Below, in pieces: positions 47,701 to 55,500 of a DNA stretch of 64,000 bases. Within the stretch, counting starts at the first letter, position 1, and every line of letters starts with the position of its first letter. This stretch comes from JAZKFT01 sp040386335 (GTDB lineage Bacteria > Bacteroidota > Bacteroidia > Chitinophagales > Chitinophagaceae): contig JAZKFT010000017.1 in NCBI GenBank assembly GCA_040386335.1, positions 124,001-188,000 on the forward strand, written 5' to 3'. The translations under genes and the position numbers were made by a program. A model generated the notes under the pieces. The model saw nothing but the letters and a program-made list of their open reading frames with translations, did not search any database and had not been told where the DNA came from.

Positions 47701-50700
47701 TTCCGATTTGGCAGTGTACATCCGCATCGCCGTTTCATTGGTTTGGTTCGATTCCCAAAAACTGCTGCTCTGGTCGCCGGGCGGATCGTGCAGTATCATC
47801 AATGGTATTTGTGGGGAAACGGTGGTAAATGTGCCGGGGTCGTTTTTGATACCCAGCACCACTGCTTTGCGGGTGATCTGCGGTGCAGGGCGGCCATATT
47901 TATCAATATAGTTCAGCCTGAAGTTTTTCTGGAAGGGAGCGATGATATTGGGTTCGCCGCCAGGCAGCGCAATGGTATCGGCACCATTTACCTGGGCTCG
48001 TAGTATGGTCTGCTCCACATTATCCAGGTGCACATTTGTGGTGAGATTAATACGCCTGGCTGTGTCGGTGGCCACTTTAAAACCATGGCTTGGGTTCCCT
48101 TCAAAAACATTTATAATAAAGGTGCGGGGCTTGTTTTGCCTGAATACCACGTAGTCTGCAGTACCACAGGTAGTATCGGCCAGGTTTACGATTTGGAGTA
48201 CCGGGCTGCGGTGATATATTAAATTGAAAGTACGCGGCAGTGTATCGATATCCACCAGCATGGAGTCTTTAATAATTTGGTTAAAGAACGTGGTGAGTTC
48301 AAACGCAGTGATATCGGTGCCGGCACCTGCCGGGGTAAATGTATTGACACGCACTTTATACTTGCGGGCTGGCAGGGTAACGGAAAAGGATCCATCTGCT
48401 GCCGTATTTACTGTCTTCGTAAATGCCGGTTGCCTGCCCAATACCGTATCGGTAAACACCAATTGTGCTGAGCCAATAACCTGGTTATTCCCGGCCCTCA
48501 ACGTTCCTGTAATGGTACGGGTAGTATTATCAGAAAAGTTGTTATTGGGCACACTGCCATTGGTTACATTCACTGTCCTTGCTGGCGGGGCAAATGTATG
48601 GTTGCGATAGCTGGGGGTAATTACGTAATCACCCGGGTCGGTAAAGGTGAAGCCGTAGTTGCCGGGGCCATTATCGCCTGAGTAAGAGATGCCTACCGGG
48701 CTACCAGCCCTCACTGCAGCCACTTTTACACTATCTATGGCGTTGCTCACCACCACGTCGCAGGTGTTGCAGGTTTGTGTTACCGCACCGCTGATCGCAT
48801 ACACGGTACTGTCGGTAATCTTAAGGCCGGTAACTTCAAAATCGCTGCCGGTACCTGCCAGGCTCGTTAAAACCGGCGGGCTAAAAATATGCCCGGCATA
48901 TGCTGCTTTAATCCTGAACTGTGTCGTACCGGGATCATTATTGGAGGCATCGCCGTAAAACACATTTTTAAAAGAAAACTTGCCGCCGTTCCGGGTAGTG
49001 TCGCGGTAAATGTGAGTGATTGGGCTGCCCAGTAACGATACCGTTTTTTGGGCTTCTACCGGGATACCATCCACACCCGTGTTATTGATACTCACCACCG
49101 TGCCCTCAATTTTCCCCTTTAACTGTGTATTGGCGATGGTATAAGTTCTTATCATCGCTACATTGCTGGTGTTGCCGCATGTAGCCGTTAGCCTGCGATA
49201 AAATACTTCATTCGGCGGATTGTTGGGGGTGGGCAAAGGGTAATACGCCGCCGTAGCTCCTGCTATGGTGGTCCAGCCACTTGTACCGTTGGCGCTGGTT
49301 TGCCAGGTAAAGCTGCTTCCACCCCCTCCGTCAATGCTCCTGATGGTATCGGCTGACAGTTCTGCCGGGTAGGGTACGGTATGGCTGGGACCAATGGTTC
49401 CACCAAGAGGACACATATACATCTGTATCATACCGCCTACGGCCCTGCCGTAAAGGTTATTATAATAAGGTGCACCACCACCGGCACCTACATTCTGGCC
49501 ATTTTGGGCGGCAGAAAATGAGAAAGAATATGCGCAATCTAATTGCGACGCACCTCCGCCACCATTTCCTCCCTCTGCACCTGCGGTACCACCAGCGGTG
49601 GTGTACACAAAAGGAGTTGGGCTGCCACCATTACCTCCGGCACCGGTAGGGCTGCCCGAAGCCCCCGCACCACCAAATCCGGTAATGGTACCTGCGGTTC
49701 CATTTACATATGATATATTATTACCTGCATCGCCGCCTTTATAAGAAAAATCGAGGTCCGGGAAAGTGGCTACCGTACTGGCAGCCCCACCATATCTTAC
49801 AACGCCGCCGTAGGCTGCCAGTTTTTTGGTGCTTGCAAACATTACGTAAGATTCTTCGCCTGGAGCTGCAAGGCCACCAGCGGTTCCCACCCGCATGGTG
49901 ATCACCTGGCCCGGGGTAACAGCCATAGGCTTGCTCTGCGAATAAGCCCCACCGCCACCTGAAAAGCCATTACAGTCGCCGGATGCACTGGCCCCGGCGC
50001 CCCAGGCCCTCAGGTAAACAGAACCTATGCCCTGGGGCACCGTATAAGTAAATACGCCGGGACTGCCATAGCGCAGATAGCTGGTTGCCCGGGTGGGGCC
50101 ATTGACCAGCGTTCCATTGTTAGCATTGGCCGTGGCATCAACAGCAGTATTGCCGCTTGCTTCATCAAATTTGTAGTAGGCTACCAATCCGGCACTATTG
50201 GATGGCACAGTGGTATACATTCCAGCCTGTATTTGTGCCGGTGTCCTGACCACGTTCCATATCCGTAGCTCGTCCATATTGCCGTTAAAGTGGTTACACT
50301 GGCATGCTGTGGGCTGTTGCCGGCCTATATTCATAGGTTGGTTGTCCTGCCTGGAAGCTGCAACGCCACCTCCGGAAGCCACACCATCTATATAAAAAGT
50401 TACTGATCCCCCACTGCCAACAACGGCCACATGGGTGGTAACGCCCTGCCGTACCGTACCAGTAGAATACACCCAACCGGTAGAAGGGTTAAAAAATCCC
50501 ATTTTGCTGCCATTATCATTGGCATTTAATGACCAAAGAAAGTCGTAATCACCTTTGTCAACAATGGTGACACTGGCGCCTGCATACATCACCATGGCTT
50601 CCATCGTAAAACTAGCTCCCAGGTTAATACTGCTACTGTGCGGTACGGTTATATACTGCAGGCTGGGTTTACTAAAATTCATGGCAGTGCCCAACTGTGC

Positions 50701-50778
50701 GGTACCCCGGATAGCGACAAAAAGCAGGGCAACAATTGCCACGAGGCTGTAAAGCTTTTTTGTAAATCTTGGTTTCAT
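44761..50778 (-). CDS. Giant surface protein: LamG, glycine-rich, carboxypeptidase-regulatory-like, Calx-beta, Ig-like
   Basis: 2005 residues. The signal peptide ends GTAQ (about 27). A LamG domain follows (about 30-225; NMDELRIWNVVRTPAQ), then a glycine-rich region (about 250-460) and SprB-like and carboxypeptidase-regulatory/Ig segments (ARTVNVTNG; GTLRAGNNQVIGSAQLVFTD). A large central beta region includes poly-Thr stretches (GKSTTTTTTNSTT). A Calx-beta domain (about 1670-1790; LEPDETITVSLAEG) and an Ig-like domain lead to the same C-terminal domain as the 31936-36276 protein (TWTGAQSNDWNTPGNW ... NGKCLTLPPN). No T9SS type A module is seen. It is preceded by a LytTR regulator and by the CCATGGTTC/CCCCGATAAA region. 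Predicted adhesin or matrix protein; ligand unknown. Confidence 0.87.
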   Translation of the reverse strand: MKPRFTKKLYSLVAIVALLFVAIRGTAQLGTAMNFSKPSLQYITVPHSSSINLGASFTMEAMVMYAGASVTIVDKGDYDFLWSLNANDNGSKMGFFNPSTGWVYSTGTVRQGVTTHVAVVGSGGSVTFYIDGVASGGGVAASRQDNQPMNIGRQQPTACQCNHFNGNMDELRIWNVVRTPAQIQAGMYTTVPSNSAGLVAYYKFDEASGNTAVDATANANNGTLVNGPTRATSYLRYGSPGVFTYTVPQGIGSVYLRAWGAGASASGDCNGFSGGGGAYSQSKPMAVTPGQVITMRVGTAGGLAAPGEESYVMFASTKKLAAYGGVVRYGGAASTVATFPDLDFSYKGGDAGNNISYVNGTAGTITGFGGAGASGSPTGAGGNGGSPTPFVYTTAGGTAGAEGGNGGGGASQLDCAYSFSFSAAQNGQNVGAGGGAPYYNNLYGRAVGGMIQMYMCPLGGTIGPSHTVPYPAELSADTIRSIDGGGGSSFTWQTSANGTSGWTTIAGATAAYYPLPTPNNPPNEVFYRRLTATCGNTSNVAMIRTYTIANTQLKGKIEGTVVSINNTGVDGIPVEAQKTVSLLGSPITHIYRDTTRNGGKFSFKNVFYGDASNNDPGTTQFRIKAAYAGHIFSPPVLTSLAGTGSDFEVTGLKITDSTVYAISGAVTQTCNTCDVVVSNAIDSVKVAAVRAGSPVGISYSGDNGPGNYGFTFTDPGDYVITPSYRNHTFAPPARTVNVTNGSVPNNNFSDNTTRTITGTLRAGNNQVIGSAQLVFTDTVLGRQPAFTKTVNTAADGSFSVTLPARKYKVRVNTFTPAGAGTDITAFELTTFFNQIIKDSMLVDIDTLPRTFNLIYHRSPVLQIVNLADTTCGTADYVVFRQNKPRTFIINVFEGNPSHGFKVATDTARRINLTTNVHLDNVEQTILRAQVNGADTIALPGGEPNIIAPFQKNFRLNYIDKYGRPAPQITRKAVVLGIKNDPGTFTTVSPQIPLMILHDPPGDQSSSFWESNQTNETAMRMYTAKSEANGGYLEVKLGTRFQLGFVYSTEVSIWGTLNFAQTVTGRVNDATEAILTTTNSQRYESSNSGYIIGNDGDVYIGAALNLLYAIAREVKYTSPCTLGVEAKLAIADSGFATEYAYTESHITGTVIPTLQNFAANAPDSAQRFRALNQVHVWEQVVANNAANKAKAKFEVNKSFDGADAPITLSTTTTATSSNTIEYAMEIDRNVAIALGFEIAGIGVSGGFNVNMKMETGKSTTTTTTNSTTMGYTLDDKDDGDYFSVDVKRDPVYNSPVFSLKAGTTSCPAEPPGQNRDGAQLRIPAPVQNNVPANGAASFQLFLGNVSQSGEARDYKLTMLPASNPHGAIVKIGFAPATDLFDFPGIPYAQEQLVTITVEKGAGNVYNYEGLKFVMSSACGGSTSIGTITANFANPCSGISLGAPANNFIISAANNNLLPVQMTGYTVANLQSIALEHTSAGGSIFVTDTLILAANITNPTSTMVNWRTTNLPDGAYDLRLRLDCAGGVVYSQRVTGIVDRKAPLVFGEPEPMDDSYVAGDILSVTYNESINTNSLNGGQVKLRKRSDGTLIPVQVTGYQNKIVVVPVNPITSLVGENLQLIVNNIADVYGNVQTAADTSLFVVGTTVPGTGPAALNLTVTRSSMRENVNDSLDFRFNIGTSVNYDRLVNYTVSGTAIYGTDYTVRYPVGQPAATSFNGIQGKIYILAGQVQATLRIKAIGDNILEPDETITVSLAEGDYTPGSVISKTDTIKNDDLSKPIIIQNGPLNICGGQTLSFSTNNTIDGQPVFSYQWTRGGTTVGSTQSINVTEAGTYRLTVYIATGFTGVSDSLVVTTSALPAPNLGADVTVYKSCFGETTNLNSLFNTTGLTVSWNTVNTTTAPPGIYRIVASSAGSCNDTAFANVILEVATWTGAQSNDWNTPGNWNINKVPGTLTHVIVPGGTPNPCYINTEGAVAASIQVRNGGNVRTVTTKSVMVNGKCLTLPPN

Positions 50779-51121
50779 GGTATTACTGTTTTACTCAGGA
50801 AGGTGATTGGTGTTATTTTTTGAGGTGATGTTTTTTTTCTTGATGCTGTTGTTGGTGTTTCGGGGGTGTGGGTTGTGGTGGGACATCCGGGACATTTAGG
50901 ACTTTTTGCTGTTTCCATGGTTCTTGTTTGAAGCCATGGTTCGTGTCGTGATGCCATGGTTCGTGTCCCCACGAACCATACTCCGCCCCGATAAAGCACA
51001 TTCAGGCTTTCGGTTCTTAATCGCCATGGTCCGTGCCTCTGTTAACTCATGCATTTCGTCATTGACAATCCCAATCCGGTACATTTTCACATTTCCACAT
51101 TTCTCACATTTCCACATTCCC
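50779..51121. promoter_or_regulatory. Upstream region of the giant LamG gene with tandem CCATGGTTC repeats
   Basis: CCATGGTTC occurs at 50915, 50934 and 50954 with 19-20 bp spacing, an inverted GAACCAT at 50972, and CCATGGTCCGTG at 51025. The third copy merges into GTGTCCCC and CCCCGATAAA (50953-50995). The spacing near two helical turns suits multiple binding of one regulator. Small open frames here lack features. Confidence 0.5.
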
Positions 51122-51529
51122 TCACAATCCCAGCAATTCATACAGCGCCGTTTTCTGTGTCCGGCTTACCGGCAGCAATAACCTATTGTCAATTTCCAGT
51201 TCGCAGCTTTGCTTTTTAAGCGCTGTAATGCTTTGCAGGTTTACGAGGTAAGAGTGGTGGATGCGGATGAAATTGTCTGCCGGTAGCTTCGCTTCAATAT
51301 CCTTTAGCGTCTTGCAACACAAATACGACTTGCCGCATTTTGTAAAAACAGTGGTGTAATTATTATCTGCCTTACAGTAAACAATGTCTTCAAAATCGAT
51401 AAACCGGGTCTCGTCGCTTAATGCAACCGCCAGCTTTTTCAACAGCAGCTTTTTAGGTGCCGGGATAGCCTTTAAGTTGCCATAGCTTTTCCGCAGGGGT
51501 ATGGCAGTAGCTGATGTAGAAATTTCCAT
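51122..51529 (-). CDS. Short LytTR DNA-binding regulator without receiver domain
   Basis: Met at 51529 gives 135 residues, exactly the length of the paralogue at 18642-19049; an upstream in-frame start at 51586 would add an unconserved 19-residue lead. LytTR domain: LLLKKLAVALSDETRFIDFE, YCKADNNYTTVFT, FIRIHHSYLVNLQSI and C-terminal LYELLGL. No phospho-receiver. It lies between the Rid-like lipoprotein gene and the giant LamG gene, all on one strand, and is preceded at 76 bp by the conserved element 51605-51692. It probably controls the neighbouring surface gene or itself. Confidence 0.9.
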   Translation of the reverse strand: MEISTSATAIPLRKSYGNLKAIPAPKKLLLKKLAVALSDETRFIDFEDIVYCKADNNYTTVFTKCGKSYLCCKTLKDIEAKLPADNFIRIHHSYLVNLQSITALKKQSCELEIDNRLLLPVSRTQKTALYELLGL

Positions 51530-51604
51530 GGTGAATGTTTTTTGATGGCGATAAAAGAGTGGGCGATGCGGTAGCTGCTTATGCAAATCAGGTAATGGTG
51601 CTTA

Positions 51605-51692
51605 TAAACCTAATCAACAACATGATTGAAAGAAAGCAGGCAAGGACGAAACATGCTTAAAACTGTCCGAAACGGGGAATTATTTATCGGGG
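51605..51692 (-). promoter_or_regulatory. Conserved upstream element, copy 3
   Basis: TAAACCTAATCAACAAC, CAAGGACGAAACATG, AAAACTGTCCGAAACGGGGAA and TATTTATCGGGG. Located 76 bp in front of the LytTR start. ACTGTCC reads GGACAGTTTT on the gene strand, which contains an ACxGTT core of the kind LytTR proteins bind. Its TATCGGGG end is the reverse complement of the CCCCGATA in the 43-bp elements. Confidence 0.55.
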
Positions 51693-51708
51693 TTGCCCAG
51701 ATCACCGG

Positions 51709-52212
51709 CTATTTCGTTTTATGCACTTCCATGTCAATCTCTATCAATTGCCCCGGTAATGCCAGGCCTTTTACTTCGAGCCAGGTACCCGTGGGGAATT
51801 GCTTTTTGTAAATGCCGTTGCGGTACACCGAGTATTTGATAAAGTCGGCCATATTGGTGGTAAACACATTTTCCACCACCACATCGTCGAATGTGCAGCC
51901 GTAATGTTTGAGGATTTTCTCCAGGTCGGAATAGCAGTTTTTCATTTGTTGATCCAGGTTGCCAGGTGCTACCAGGGTTCCGTTATCATCCATACTTACG
52001 GCACCGGAAATCTTAATGTCGTTGCCAATTTTTACCGCATGGGTATAGCCATATTCTTTTTCCAGTTTTGGCCGCAGGCTGAAGTAATCGGGGGTATCGA
52101 TATGGACGGGTTGGGTTGTTGTTTCTGCAGGTGCATTACCGGGGCTGGAGCAGCGGACAAGCAACAGCAGACTTACTAAAAAGGGACATATAGCTGTGAA
52201 GATTTTGGTCAT
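51709..52212 (-). CDS. Rid/YjgF-family lipoprotein
   Basis: 167 residues with a lipoprotein signal (FLVSLLLLVRCSS, cysteine about 21) followed by a Rid-fold domain (GNDIKISGAVSMDDNG; GCTFDDVVVENVFTTNMADF). In RidA enzymes a C-terminal Arg binds the imine substrate's carboxylate; here the equivalent stretch reads VKGLALPGQLIEID, so that Arg appears to be missing. It is therefore probably not a RidA-type deaminase, and export is unusual for the family. It has its own upstream element (52239-52281), and a fragment of a relative lies at the window end. Confidence 0.83.
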   Translation of the reverse strand: MTKIFTAICPFLVSLLLLVRCSSPGNAPAETTTQPVHIDTPDYFSLRPKLEKEYGYTHAVKIGNDIKISGAVSMDDNGTLVAPGNLDQQMKNCYSDLEKILKHYGCTFDDVVVENVFTTNMADFIKYSVYRNGIYKKQFPTGTWLEVKGLALPGQLIEIDMEVHKTK

Positions 52213-52238
52213 AATGCAGTTTTTTTGATGTTATGATC

Positions 52239-52281
52239 GCCATTATTCGTGTCCCCACAAACCATTATTCGCCCCGATAAA
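52239..52281 (-). promoter_or_regulatory. CCATGGTTCRTG...CCCCGATAAA element, copy C
   Basis: CGCCATTATTCGTGTCCCCA continues as CAAACCATTATTCGCCCCGATAAA, 27 bp before the Rid-like start and inside the divergent region shared with the hybrid regulator. Homologous to 40966-41009 and 50953-50995. Confidence 0.55.
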
Positions 52282-52360
52282 CCCACCTCAAAGATTTCCG
52301 GAGCCCATTTTAATGACGACCATAAAACTCCGGTCTATCTCCCTGTAAGACAAGGAGCTA

Positions 52361-52430
52361 TTCACCAAAAACCTGTACAAATCCACCAATCAACAGGATA
52401 AAATGTGCATGGACAGGAGAAATTCACCAT
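52361..52430 (+). promoter_or_regulatory. TTCACCAA/TGTGCAT element, copy 3
   Basis: TTCACCAAAAACCTG, ATCCACCAAT, two ACAGGA blocks, AATGTGCATGGACAGG and a final TTCACC lie just upstream of the hybrid regulator. They are related to 9792-9850 and 15411-15466. Candidate binding site for an AraC-type output domain. Confidence 0.45.
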
Positions 52431-52502
52431 TTTTTACAGGGGGTTGGGCCAGAAGGCCTTATTTCTATGGAAAAAATGGATTTCGAATTAGATTTACAGG
52501 CG

Positions 52503-55500
52503 ATGCCCTTCCTCCCCAAAAAAAACTGCCTGATTATTTGCGCTGTCATCATGTGGCTGGGTATTTCGGCGCAGTCGAAAAAAGCGGAACCTTATTTGTC
52601 CATCACTACTGCCCAGGGTTTATCGCAGGGTATGATATTTGATCTTTTACAGGATAAGGAGGGCTTTATCTGGGTCGCCACCAAAAATGGATTGAACCGC
52701 TATGACGGGTACAATTTTAAAGTTTTTACCAATGACCCTTACAATGCCAGCACCTTAAGTGGCAATACCCTGATGAAACTTTTTGAAGATTCAAAAGGCC
52801 GGATTTGGGTAGGAACAGAAGATGCCGGGTTAAATATTTATGACAAAAACACGGGCAAATTTTCCCGCATCACTCATAGCAATTCCGACCAGGCCAGCCT
52901 CTCTGGCAACCGCATCCGGTTTATATCGGAAATACCCGGGGGCAAATTTTTGGTGGCGGCCGATGGTGTTGGTTTTAACCTCGTAGAACTTCCGGAAAAT
53001 TTCTTTGAAAAAGGGACAAATCCCGTTATTACCCGCTTAAACCTTCCCGGAAATGAGCAGGTGTATGGTATGGGTGTTGATAAGGAAGGTCATGTGTTGA
53101 TCGGGGGTATGGATGGAACCGTGTACCAGTTCACGGCGGTTGATAAGATCCTAAAGCCAGTGGCTAAAGCGGAATTGGTAAATAGCGGTCATCGTACCCA
53201 GGATGGGAGCATCTTCATAAACAGCAACCTGTTTCTTTTGGAAGGCGATCATGTGATCCCATTGTTTGACACCGATAAAATACCCGCGGGTGATCTGCTT
53301 TTCAGACCCAACCAAAAGCTCTGGGAGAATCACCACCGGGAAGGGTATTTTTATGATGTAAGTAAATGGGAATCAGGCAAGCCCCCCGTATGGAATGTGA
53401 AAGTTCCGGCGGATAGTCCAAGGCTGGTGTACCCGTTTATCTTTGACCGTTCGGGCATTTTATGGTCTGGTTCAGTTGGGTTTGGTTTACGCAAATACCA
53501 GGCATCCGGCGGCAAATTCAAGGCACAAATGCAAGGGAATAGTGTGCGGGGGATTGTTCCCGTCTCGCCAAAAGATATTCTGTTAGGCGACTTTGGTTAT
53601 AGATGGGTCCGGTTAAGAAACGATTCGATAGAAAAAAACCCGTTCGGTAACATTGCGTCCATTACCAAAATAGATAACGTCATCATTACTACATCAGGTG
53701 ATTACTGGGTTAAAAGTGATGAAAAGGGCTTTTTCAAATACAATCCTGCCACCGGCAAATTAACGCCGCATCCGGAAATACGTTATTTCTATGCTGCTGG
53801 CGATAAGCAACCCATGCTGGAAGATTCAAAAGGGAATACCTGGTTTTGTGGGCTCGGTGGTGCCTTTACCCGGCTCAATGAAACCACCGGCCGCACGGAT
53901 AGTTTTAGTATCAATACAGATCCCGCCAAACCGGTAGCACCAAAAGCAATCTGCACTGCTTTATATGAAGACAAGCAGGGGATATTTTGGGCGGGGACCC
54001 AGGAAGGGTTTGCAAAAATCACCCCTGATAAATCTGGCAAGGCAGCTCCGCAGATCAAGTGGTACTACAATAACAGCATTAACCGCAATTCGCTCAATTA
54101 TAACCATGTTTCATGCTTCCTGGACGACCCTACGGACCCGGACCAATATTTGTGGATCTGCACCAAGGGGGGCGGCCTGAACCGGCTAAATAAAAATACC
54201 GGTGATTTCTTTCAGCTTACCACCAAAGAAGGCCTGCCGGACGATGTGGTATATGGCATCCTTCCGGATAATGCCGGTAATATCTGGGGTAGTACCAACA
54301 ACGGTATTTTCTGTTTACTTGCCGAAAAAAGCGGAGACAGCACGCAATGGGTTTTCCGGAATTTTACTAAAGCCTATGGGTTGCAGGACGATGAGTTCAA
54401 TACCGCGTCTTACGCAAAATTATCAGACGGCAAGCTGGTTTTTGGGGGTGTAAACGGGGTTAATATTTTTGATCCCAAAGAAGTTCTGGCGGCAACGTTT
54501 AAGCCTGGCGTATTTATTACGGATATCCTGATCAATAATTCGCCGGTGGTAGCCGGTGATAAAACGGGTGTTTTGGAAAATAATATTGAAACAACCCAAA
54601 GCATCACCCTCAACCATTTGCAGGATATCCTGACGCTGGAGTTCGCTTCGCTAGATTTTACAGCACCAGTGCAGAACAGGTACCGGTATCAACTGGTAGG
54701 CATTGATGAAAAATGGGTGGAGAGCGGCACGCGCCATTCCGCCACCTACCTGCACCTGCCATCCGGTAAATACACATTCAGGGTGCAGGGCAGCAATAGC
54801 CAGGGAATATGGAGTGATAAAATAACCGAATTGCAAGTGACGGTGTTGCCGCCATGGTGGCGCACATGGTGGGCTTATGGGGTGTACCTTCTTTTAATAG
54901 GATTGGGCATCCGGGCTTATTTTAAGTTTACGATCCATCGGGCAAAACTTCGCCAGCAACTGCATTACGAGCAGCTGGAAGCCACGCGGGTAAAGGATCT
55001 TGACACATTAAAAACCCGTCTCTACACCAATATTACACACGAATTCCGGACACCACTAACGGTGATATTGGGCATGGCGCAACAGGTAAAAAATGAGCCG
55101 GAGGAGCATTTGGGAAATGGTATGGAAATGATTATCCGCAATGGTGAAAGCCTGCTGAAACTGGTAAATGAAATGCTGGATCTTTCCAAACTTGAAAGCG
55201 GGAAAATGACGCTTCAAACAGTACACGGCGATGTGATTACATTCCTGCGCTATATCGTGGAATCCTTCCATTCACTGGCCGAAAGCCAGAACAAGCATCT
55301 GCATTATCTCTCCGATCTCGACAGCCTTTCGGTCACCTACGACCCTGAAAAAATACGGCAGATCGTGAGCAACCTGCTTTCCAACGCCATAAAATTTACG
55401 CCGGAAAGAGGCAATATCTACATTTCGGTGGGCGAAGGCAAACCAGGCAGCGAACCGGGGGAAACGGTGCTGATGATCAAGGTAAAAGACACCGGGAAGG

